Shown piece after piece: positions 8,025 to 13,129 of a stretch of DNA of 13,129 bases. Below the pieces are notes generated by a model. The model did no database searches, was not told the origin of the DNA, and saw only the letters and a list, made by a program, of their open reading frames with translations. The position numbers and the translations under genes were made by a program. This DNA comes from Candidatus Izemoplasma sp. (GTDB lineage Bacteria; Bacillota_I; Bacilli_A; Izemoplasmatales; Izemoplasmataceae), in contig SLPE01000163.1 in NCBI GenBank assembly GCA_007132145.1, positions 1 through 13,129 on the forward strand, written 5' to 3'. Numbering within the stretch: position 1 is the stretch's first letter; each line of letters begins with the position of its first letter.

Positions 8025-9956
8025 GTGAATACGATTGCCGAACTCTTGGAATTCCTCATCAACAATTTCTGGAAATTGTCCGTGCTATTCGCGGCGCTTC
8101 TTCTCAGTGCGGTCTTCTTGGTCAAACTGGTGAAAGAAACGCGTTTCAACGTCAAACTGCGTAAGTTTCAAGGGGTCCGACGGACGCCGCTTTCTTCTGT
8201 GAAACATGGTAGAACGGCTTATTTGGGAACGCTCGTCCTCATCCCCCTCGTGTTCATGGTAGCGTTCGTGAATGTCGCGCGTGTGCCGCATTTGCGCTCG
8301 CCCGACAATATTTTGCGAATCGACGATTACGAGAAACTGATGGATGTCTACGAGAACTATCATCGGAATTTCAGCGGAGGACATGTCAGATTCTACGATA
8401 TCGACTCGATTCCTTTCGCCGAGGAGTGGGTCGAAGATAGCGAAGCGCCACTGTCGGTGACATTCAGAAATGTCGATACCCTCGTTTTGAGGGAAGAACG
8501 TCTGTATGTGCTCGACGACAATGCTTTCCGTGTCTTCGATCATGCAGGGGAAACGTTGCTCGAAAAAGTCAAGTTCACGTTCGAGAGCGACGGCGCGAAT
8601 CGTCGATTCGCGTCGATCGGTTTGTTCGTGTATGGTGAAAGTGTCATTATCGCGTCACACGAGTTCGAAGCGGGGGAAGCGACCATGCTCGGCGGACGGC
8701 CTTTCACTGCCGAACATCATCAAGCGAAACGCGTGCATCTTCAAGTGTTCGACATGAACGACCGTCATACCCTTTCCGATTATTACATCATCGACGGGCA
8801 TTTGAAGGCATTCGATGTCCAAGACGGACACATCATTCTCACGGTGCATGAGACAGTCGAACTCGGAGAGGACATGACGTGGGAAGAAGACTTCCCGGCT
8901 GTCGTCCTCAATGATGAAGAACAGCCGAAGAACTATGAAGACATCATGTATGTCGTCGGAACGAATCCGACAGGATTCACGTCGATACTGAACATCGATT
9001 TGGCGTCCCCCGGCGACATCAGGCACTTTATCGTGCTCGGCGACGGGAGGCAAAGGGTCCTGATGCTCGACAAAGCGTTGGTCCTCCTTTCGAAAAGCCG
9101 GGATTTCAGCAATACGAGCGAACTCTTTTCCGTTTCCGACCCGGTTGCGGCTTTGCGGACGGGCGTCTCGGTCTTCGCTTTGCAAGAAGGTGTGAATCAT
9201 GTCCGGACATTCATGGTCGAAGGATGGTTGTCGAGTTTCAATGCGGCCGATTTCCATGAAGACACGTTGAGATTGATGACGACGGACAAACATCAGAAAC
9301 ACCGTTTGCATCGCATCGATACGGAACTCGAGGTACAAACGGACGTCTTGCCGTCATCGATCGTCGCCGTCGAAAGTGTCCATTACGATGCGAACCGGCT
9401 CTATGTTTCGGCGCGTTCGAAAGGCCAACCGCTCCATATCATCGATATCGATGACGACGGGGCGCTGCATGTGCGCCTCGATGAAGGACATATCGGCTTG
9501 TCTCCGTATACGTTCGCGTTGAGAGGGTCTCGGCTCTTGAGTCTCGATTTCAGTACGACGGCACAAAACGAAATAGAAGGTCTCGACCTTCAGTTGTACC
9601 GTTCGACGGAAGACGGGCTTGAAAAACTCGGAAGAAGCATCTCCTTCACGGCGAGCGGTTCTTTCATGATGCCCATCTATTCGCATACCAAAGCGTTGTC
9701 CTATTCATCGGACAACGACATGTTGTTCTTGTCGAAGACGATGTTGTCCGACCATACGGATGAGTCGTCGGGATTGCACATGTATGTCGTCGGTTCCCAT
9801 GCATTGATCGACGGAGGGTTCTTCACCATCGAAAGGGAGGACCCACGGGCCTTCTATCGAGGGATATTCGTCGGCGAAAGATTGGTTGTCGTTTCGCCAT
9901 CGGGCATCGCATCGTTCGATGTGTACGAAGGATTGGCCGACGACAGCGGTTCATGA
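8025..9956 (+). CDS. Two-pass membrane protein with large beta-propeller-like outer domain
   Basis: A 643-residue protein with two hydrophobic segments (about 17-35 and 66-84) joined by a very basic 30-residue loop (36-64). The positive-inside rule puts that loop in the cytoplasm and the remaining ~555 residues outside. The outer domain has repeated beta-rich stretches with strand-turn-strand look: RLYVLDDNAFRVFD (159-172), VHLQVFDMND (237-246), HIILTVHE (269-276), NRLYVSARSKGQPLHIIDID (457-476), RLLSLDF (503-509) and RLVVVSPSGIASFDVYEG (619-636). This, together with the DYEKLMDVYENY segment just after the membrane, resembles the secreted C-terminal beta-propeller family Beta_propel (Pfam PF09826), but divergently. 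I see no cysteine. The start is GTG 8025-8027, with GAGGTGGG overlapping the stop of the LytTR gene. No enzymatic motif is recognised; a sensor or ligand-binding role is inferred only from context. Confidence 0.75.
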   Translation: MNTIAELLEFLINNFWKLSVLFAALLLSAVFLVKLVKETRFNVKLRKFQGVRRTPLSSVKHGRTAYLGTLVLIPLVFMVAFVNVARVPHLRSPDNILRIDDYEKLMDVYENYHRNFSGGHVRFYDIDSIPFAEEWVEDSEAPLSVTFRNVDTLVLREERLYVLDDNAFRVFDHAGETLLEKVKFTFESDGANRRFASIGLFVYGESVIIASHEFEAGEATMLGGRPFTAEHHQAKRVHLQVFDMNDRHTLSDYYIIDGHLKAFDVQDGHIILTVHETVELGEDMTWEEDFPAVVLNDEEQPKNYEDIMYVVGTNPTGFTSILNIDLASPGDIRHFIVLGDGRQRVLMLDKALVLLSKSRDFSNTSELFSVSDPVAALRTGVSVFALQEGVNHVRTFMVEGWLSSFNAADFHEDTLRLMTTDKHQKHRLHRIDTELEVQTDVLPSSIVAVESVHYDANRLYVSARSKGQPLHIIDIDDDGALHVRLDEGHIGLSPYTFALRGSRLLSLDFSTTAQNEIEGLDLQLYRSTEDGLEKLGRSISFTASGSFMMPIYSHTKALSYSSDNDMLFLSKTMLSDHTDESSGLHMYVVGSHALIDGGFFTIEREDPRAFYRGIFVGERLVVVSPSGIASFDVYEGLADDSGS

Positions 9957-9967
9957 CCATAAGAAGA

Positions 9968-10010
9968 AACGCATCGCAGGGAAGTTTTAGCCCCTGCGAT
10001 GCGTTTTTTT
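9968..10010. terminator. Strong, probably bidirectional terminator between convergent operons
   Basis: A 14-base perfect stem (9968-9981 with 9992-10005, core GCATCGCAGGG/CCCTGCGATGC) closes a ten-base loop, with seven T at 10004-10010. It lies 11 bases after the propeller gene stop. Read from the other strand it stands 15 bases after the malic enzyme stop and is followed by TTTCTTCTT, so it can serve both transcripts. Confidence 0.92.
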
Positions 10011-10024
10011 GTGTGTGAAAGGTA

Positions 10025-11185
10025 TCAGGCGTGATCACGAACGGCTTTTGATACGGCTTTGACGACCCGCTCGTCGAAGACGGAAGGGATGATGCATTCG
10101 GCTGTCCGTTCATGATCCTCAAGGACATCGGCGAGTGCGACGGCCGCCGCGCGTTTCATCTTCAGCGTAATCCGTTTCGCTTCGGCATCGAGCGCACCCC
10201 GGAAGACACCGGGAAACGCCAAGACGTTGTTGATCTGATTGGGTGCGTCGCTGCGGCCGGTGCCGACGACGGATGCGCCGGCTTTTTTGGCGTCTTCGTA
10301 GCTGATTTCCGGTTCCGGATTGGCCAAAGCGAACACGATCGGTTTTTCAGCCATGCCGCGTATCATCGGCTTGGTGAGAAGGCCACCGGCGGAGACGCCG
10401 ATGAATACGTCGACATCGCACATGAGTCCGGCGAGCGTTTTCACATCCGGCGGAGGTATGCGGAAGACGCCAGCGTCGAGCAGGGCATGCAGTTTCTCTT
10501 CTTCGGGGTCGAGAGCGTGTTTGTCGAGAACGCCGTTCTTATTGTAACCATAGATGACACGAACGCCGATGTCGGACAACATCGAGGCGATGGCGGTTCC
10601 CGCGGCGCCTGTGCCGCAGAGTACGACCTTCAAGGATTCCGGGGGTGTGCCACGGATTTTCGCCGCATTGATCAACGCCGCGACAGTCACGATCGCCGTG
10701 CCGTCTTGGTCATCGTGGAACACCGGGATGTCGCACTGTGCGTCGAGCCGCTCGAGAATGGTGTAGCACGCGGGTGCGGCGATGTCTTCGAGATTGAAAC
10801 CGGCGAAGGAAGGTTCGAGTGCCTTGCATGTCGCGATGAAGGATTCGATGTCACCGATATCGAGACAGATAGGCACCGCGTCGACATCGGCGAAACGCTT
10901 GAAGAGCACCGCTTTGCCTTCCATCACGGGCATGGCGGCGCGCGGTCCGATATCGCCGAGGCCGAGAACCGCGGAGCCGTCTGTAACGACGGCGATGGTG
11001 TTGCCGCGATTCGTGTAACGATGGAGAGCGTCGGGGTGTTCGACGATCGCCTTGCATGGTTGGGCGACACCGGGCGTATAGGCCCAGGCGAGGTCGTCTT
11101 TCTTGTCGATGGCCACCTTGGTGGCGGTTTGCCACTTTCCACGGTGTTTTTCGTGCATTTTCAAGGATTTATCCGTGCTGTTCAT
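10025..11185 (-). CDS. Malic enzyme, short bacterial form
   Basis: Oxidative decarboxylation of malate to pyruvate and CO2 with NAD(P)+. The protein is 386 residues, the size of the short bacterial form lacking the phosphotransacetylase-like tail. The N-terminal malic domain has YTPGVA (36-41, catalytic Tyr36), [15 protein letters not shown] (67-81), MEGKAVLFK (88-96, base Lys91) and the metal site NLEDI (131-135) plus HDDQ (157-160). The NAD-binding domain has GTGAAG (191-196), ANPEPE (288-293) and NQINN (316-320). Deviations are DDQDG instead of DDQHG, APAC instead of APRC, and Asn215 where the acidic residue closing the second Rossmann strand is usual, so cofactor choice is uncertain. The ATG overlaps the stop of the fumarase beta gene (ATGA) and is preceded by AGGAG at eight bases. 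Confidence 0.93.
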   Translation of the reverse strand: MNSTDKSLKMHEKHRGKWQTATKVAIDKKDDLAWAYTPGVAQPCKAIVEHPDALHRYTNRGNTIAVVTDGSAVLGLGDIGPRAAMPVMEGKAVLFKRFADVDAVPICLDIGDIESFIATCKALEPSFAGFNLEDIAAPACYTILERLDAQCDIPVFHDDQDGTAIVTVAALINAAKIRGTPPESLKVVLCGTGAAGTAIASMLSDIGVRVIYGYNKNGVLDKHALDPEEEKLHALLDAGVFRIPPPDVKTLAGLMCDVDVFIGVSAGGLLTKPMIRGMAEKPIVFALANPEPEISYEDAKKAGASVVGTGRSDAPNQINNVLAFPGVFRGALDAEAKRITLKMKRAAAVALADVLEDHERTAECIIPSVFDERVVKAVSKAVRDHA

Positions 11186-11706
11186 GTGTCGTCACTCCTG
11201 AAGATGCTGTTTCCGTGGGTGTCGTAGGCGACAAGACAGGGGAAGTCCTTGACGACGAGCTCCCTGACGGCTTCCGGACCGAGGTCTTCATAGGCGATGA
11301 CGCGCGATGACGCAATCTTGCTCGCCAACAAGGCGCCGGCGCCTCCGGTCGCCATCAAGTAGACGGCACCGTATTCAGCGCATGCGTCTCTGATCGAGGC
11401 GTCGCGCTCGCCTTTTCCGATCATGATGTTGACGCCTTTTCCGATGAGGGGGATGGCCGCCTCATCCATGCGATAAGAAGACGTAGGTCCTGCGGAACCC
11501 GTGATTTTTCCGGGTTTTGCCGGGGTCGGACCCACATAGTAGATGGCTGCGTTTTCAAGAGGGAACGGCGGCGCGTCCAAGGTTTTCAGAAGTCGTAGGT
11601 GCGCTTGATCTCGCGCTGCGTAGAGAATGCCGCTCAAGGCGACGCGCTCACCGGCACGGAGGCCTTTCAATACCGACTTCTTTGCGGGGAGTCCGAGCGG
11701 TATCAT
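11182..11706 (-). CDS. Fumarate hydratase class I, beta subunit
   Basis: The C-terminal half of a two-subunit iron-sulfur hydro-lyase that interconverts fumarate and malate. The protein is 174 residues, normal for the beta chain. Visible signatures are LYAARDQAH (28-36), VGPTPAKPG (58-66), GPTSSYRMD (73-81), MIGKGE (95-100) and MATGGAGALLA (118-128). A much longer open frame extends upstream to about 12000, but it lies inside the alpha gene and is arginine-rich nonsense. The ATG at 11704-11706, with GGAGGTGG four bases before it, is the clear start. That start overlaps the end of the alpha gene by four bases, and its stop overlaps the malic enzyme start, so all three genes are translationally coupled. 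L-tartrate dehydratase beta is the main alternative; the malic enzyme partner favours fumarase. Confidence 0.92.
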   Translation of the reverse strand: MIPLGLPAKKSVLKGLRAGERVALSGILYAARDQAHLRLLKTLDAPPFPLENAAIYYVGPTPAKPGKITGSAGPTSSYRMDEAAIPLIGKGVNIMIGKGERDASIRDACAEYGAVYLMATGGAGALLASKIASSRVIAYEDLGPEAVRELVVKDFPCLVAYDTHGNSIFRSDDT

Positions 11707-12542
11707 AGTACCACCTCCGTGTGACGGGATGCGTGACATTGGATGTTCACAGCGACGGGCAGCGCCGCCATGTGCATCGGAAAGTCGTTGATTTTGACGG
11801 CGAGACACGTCGTCTTCCCGCCGATGCCCATCGGGCCGATGGACAAGTCGTTGACCGCTTCGAGCAGTTCTTCTTCGAAGCGTGCGAGTCTTTCGTCGGG
11901 ATGGGGTTCGTCCAAAGCCTTGAACAAGGCCTCTTTCGCGAGCAAGGCGCACTTTTCCATGGTGCCGCCGATCCCGATGCCGAGTGTGATCGGCGGACAA
12001 GGACGGCCACCTGCGGAACGGACCGTTTCGACAACGAAGGTCTTGACGCCCTCGAGTCCGTCCGAGGGTTTCAACATCTTCAAGGCGCTCATGTTTTCAC
12101 TGCCTGCGCCTTTCGCGGCGATTCTGAGTTTCAATGTGTCACCGGCGATGCGTTTTTGATGGATGATCGCAGGCGTGTTGTCCTTCGTGTTGACCCGATT
12201 GAACGGATGATTGACGACGGATGGACGGAGATGACCCTTGAGAGTGGCTTCGCGCACGCCGGCATTCACGGCGGCTTCAAAATCGCCGTCGATGAAGACG
12301 TTGTGGCCGATGTCTGCGAACACGACGACCACCCCGGTATCCTGACATAGGGGATAGATGCCCTCGCTCGCGATACGTTGGTTGTCCACGAGGTCTTTCA
12401 AGACGCTTTTCGCACGTTGTCCGGTTTCCGACGCTTTCGCCATTTCCAGGCGTTTTACGAAAGAGGCGGGCAATCGGTGGTTGATGTCGATTACCGCGTC
12501 TCGGACCGCCGAGGAAATCTGTTCGATGTCGATTTTCCGCAT
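11703..12542 (-). CDS. Fumarate hydratase class I, alpha subunit
   Basis: The catalytic [4Fe-4S] chain of a two-subunit class I fumarase; 279 residues, normal length. Three cysteines match the cluster ligands: C66 in PLCQDTG, C182 in RPCPP and C269 in QCHASR. Other signatures are [14 protein letters not shown] (112-125), [15 protein letters not shown] (143-157) and [11 protein letters not shown] (187-197). The ATG at 12540-12542 (MRKIDIEQI) lies eight bases after AAAGGA. Upstream in-frame starts exist (ATG at 12551 and 12563, TTG at 12572); the ATG at 12563 sits almost on the predicted transcription start and could give a longer near-leaderless form. Tartrate dehydratase alpha is an alternative from sequence alone, but the following malic enzyme gene fits a fumarate-malate-pyruvate route. 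This kind of enzyme is oxygen-sensitive, which suggests anaerobic or microaerobic life. Confidence 0.93.
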   Translation of the reverse strand: MRKIDIEQISSAVRDAVIDINHRLPASFVKRLEMAKASETGQRAKSVLKDLVDNQRIASEGIYPLCQDTGVVVVFADIGHNVFIDGDFEAAVNAGVREATLKGHLRPSVVNHPFNRVNTKDNTPAIIHQKRIAGDTLKLRIAAKGAGSENMSALKMLKPSDGLEGVKTFVVETVRSAGGRPCPPITLGIGIGGTMEKCALLAKEALFKALDEPHPDERLARFEEELLEAVNDLSIGPMGIGGKTTCLAVKINDFPMHMAALPVAVNIQCHASRHTEVVL

Positions 12543-12571
12543 GTCTTTCATCCTTTCATCCATACAATTCA

Positions 12572-12580
12572 ATTATAACA
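12572..12580 (-). promoter_or_regulatory. Extended -10 promoter for the fumarase-malic enzyme operon
   Basis: The minus strand reads TGT-TATAAT (12580 to 12572), a perfect -10 with the TGn extension; the -35 region is weak (CTTTGT at 17 bases). The predicted start near 12565 leaves a leader of only about 23 bases before the preferred ATG. Confidence 0.6.
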
Positions 12581-12609
12581 CGCAGTGTCGATGAACAAAG
12601 GGAGAAACG

Positions 12610-12628
12610 AACGGATTCCCGTTTTTTT
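12610..12628 (+). other. Weak terminator-like hairpin in the fum/rpmE divergent region
   Basis: AACGG (12610-12614) and CCGTT (12619-12623) enclose the tetraloop ATTC and run into seven T (12622-12628). It points toward rpmE but lies upstream of the rpmE promoter with no gene before it, so it may only damp stray antisense transcription or be chance. Confidence 0.3.
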
Positions 12629-12656
12629 CGTTGAAGGGAGAAGAAAACGAAAACAC

Positions 12657-12685
12657 TTGCATCGGGTATGTGAATTTGTTATAAT
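12657..12685 (+). promoter_or_regulatory. Strong sigma-70-type promoter for rpmE
   Basis: TTGCAT (12657-12662), a 17-base spacer and TATAAT (12680-12685), with TGT just before the -10. This is the best promoter in the window, as expected for a ribosomal protein. The predicted start near 12692 gives a 49-base leader. Confidence 0.8.
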
Positions 12686-12691
12686 CGAATC

Positions 12692-12740
12692 GCTGAAAAA
12701 ACTTACTATGATGAAAATCATGGCGGAAGGAGCAACCAGC
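12692..12740 (+). promoter_or_regulatory. rpmE 5' leader with GAAA-tetraloop hairpin (candidate L31 leader)
   Basis: A seven-pair stem, CTATGAT (12706-12712) with ATCATGG (12717-12723), one pair being a G-U wobble, is capped by a GAAA tetraloop. It sits immediately before the Shine-Dalgarno AAGGAG (12727-12732). Autoregulatory leaders upstream of L31 genes are known in several bacterial groups; whether this belongs to one of them cannot be told by eye. Confidence 0.4.
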
Positions 12741-12956
12741 ATGAAAAAGGGCATTCATCCGAAGTACAACAAAGTGACCGTGAAATGTACGACTTGTGGA
12801 AACGAGTTTGAAAGCGGATCGGTGTTGACGGAGGTCCGTGTCGATACGTGTTCGAATTGTCATCCCTTCTTCACCGGCAAGCAAAAGCACGCCCAAGCGG
12901 ACGGCCGGGTCGAACGTTTTATGAAACGTTACGGCATGAAAACGGAAGAAAACTGA
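12741..12956 (+). CDS. rpmE: 50S ribosomal protein L31, zinc-binding form
   Basis: A 71-residue ribosomal protein of the large subunit that bridges 50S and 30S. It starts with the family's MKKGIHPKY and has all four zinc ligands, C16 and C19 (CTTC) plus C37 and C40 (CSNC), followed by HPFFTGKQ and [11 protein letters not shown]. It is therefore the zinc-containing (C+) type, not the zinc-free paralogue induced under zinc starvation. The ATG follows AAGGAG by eight bases; a longer frame back to 12585 crosses the promoter and is not real. It has its own promoter and terminator and precedes tdk, a common Bacillota neighbourhood. Confidence 0.97.
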   Translation: MKKGIHPKYNKVTVKCTTCGNEFESGSVLTEVRVDTCSNCHPFFTGKQKHAQADGRVERFMKRYGMKTEEN

Positions 12957-12962
12957 GGAAAG

Positions 12963-12990
12963 AAGCCGCGGACATCGCGGCTTTTTTCTT
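12963..12990 (+). terminator. Rho-independent terminator after rpmE
   Basis: AAGCCGCG (12963-12970) pairs with CGCGGCTT (12976-12983) around a five-base loop, and six T follow within 12982-12987. It separates rpmE from tdk, which has its own promoter. Confidence 0.93.
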
Positions 12991-13011
12991 GATGAAAAGG
13001 AAGGGATTGTC

Positions 13012-13040
13012 TTTCAAAAAACCTTCATCTTGATTATAAT
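13012..13040 (+). promoter_or_regulatory. Probable tdk promoter
   Basis: A perfect TATAAT at 13035-13040, 24 bases before the tdk start codon. The -35 at 17 bases is poor (TTTCAA, 13012-13017), and the upstream TG is one base too far for a standard extended -10. Confidence 0.5.
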
Positions 13041-13063
13041 GAGGTATACGGGAGGCGTGAGAG

Positions 13064-13129
13064 ATGGGACTTAGACAAAGGAGCGGTTGGATCGAGGTCA
13101 TCACCGGACCGATGTTTGCGGGGAAGACC
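13064..13129 (+). CDS. tdk: Thymidine kinase, N-terminal fragment (cut by window edge)
   Basis: The first 22 codons only. Thymidine kinase phosphorylates thymidine to dTMP in pyrimidine salvage. The visible end, GPMFAGKT (residues 15-22), is the Walker A loop of type II thymidine kinases (GxMFxGKT), preceded by the typical hydrophobic strand IEVIT. GGAGG lies eight bases before the ATG. The position after rpmE supports the call. Confidence 0.9.
   Translation, partial: MGLRQRSGWIEVITGPMFAGKT

Noticed and set aside
10112-11227. A 371-codon plus-strand frame opposite the malic enzyme
   Set aside because: Antisense shadow of a well-supported enzyme; low-complexity composition and no domain.
11707-12000. 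N-terminal extension of fumarase beta to 272 residues
   Set aside because: The extension lies within the alpha subunit gene in another frame, and a strong GGAGGTGG binding site fixes the start at 11706.
12585-12740. N-terminal extension of L31 to 123 residues
   Set aside because: It would include the -35 and -10 elements of the rpmE promoter and the leader hairpin; L31 proteins start at the MKKGIHP segment.

Overview
The window reads as a chromosomal segment of a Bacillota bacterium (Bacilli or a Mollicutes-related lineage) with mid-range GC by eye. The reasons are the tilS-hpt-ftsH gene order, the rpmE-tdk neighbourhood, a zinc-type L31, AGGAGG-like ribosome binding sites and extended -10 promoters. 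TGA is a normal stop throughout, so this is not the Mycoplasma code. Coding density is very high: no gene-free stretch exceeds about 200 bases.

Layout. (1) 1-5261, minus strand: one long operon transcribed tilS, hpt, ftsH, rqcP, lysS, with overlaps or gaps of only a few bases. It covers tRNA-Ile lysidine synthesis, purine salvage, membrane proteolysis, ribosome rescue and lysyl-tRNA synthesis. lysS runs off the left edge. (2) 5262-5407: divergent promoter region. (3) 5408-7347, plus: an SLC45/GPH-like MFS transporter and a Maf nucleotide pyrophosphatase, closed by a hairpin terminator. (4) 7494-9956, plus: a stand-alone LytTR DNA-binding regulator followed ten bases later by a two-pass membrane protein with a large beta-propeller-like outer domain, closed by a strong terminator that also faces the convergent operon. 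(5) 10025-12542, minus: fumarase alpha, fumarase beta and a malic enzyme, which together would turn fumarate into malate and then pyruvate. (6) 12741-13129, plus: rpmE with its own promoter, a candidate leader hairpin and a terminator, then the first 22 codons of tdk.

Most of the window is housekeeping. The part least explained by known biology is the LytTR plus membrane beta-propeller pair. By analogy with LytTR regulator/membrane-inhibitor pairs of Gram-positive bacteria it may be a small signalling switch whose sensor is an extracellular propeller. Second-tier points are predicted transcription starts that fall on or within a few bases of ATG/GTG codons at several promoters, the unusual position of rqcP, motif deviations in the malic enzyme, and a GAAA hairpin upstream of rpmE.
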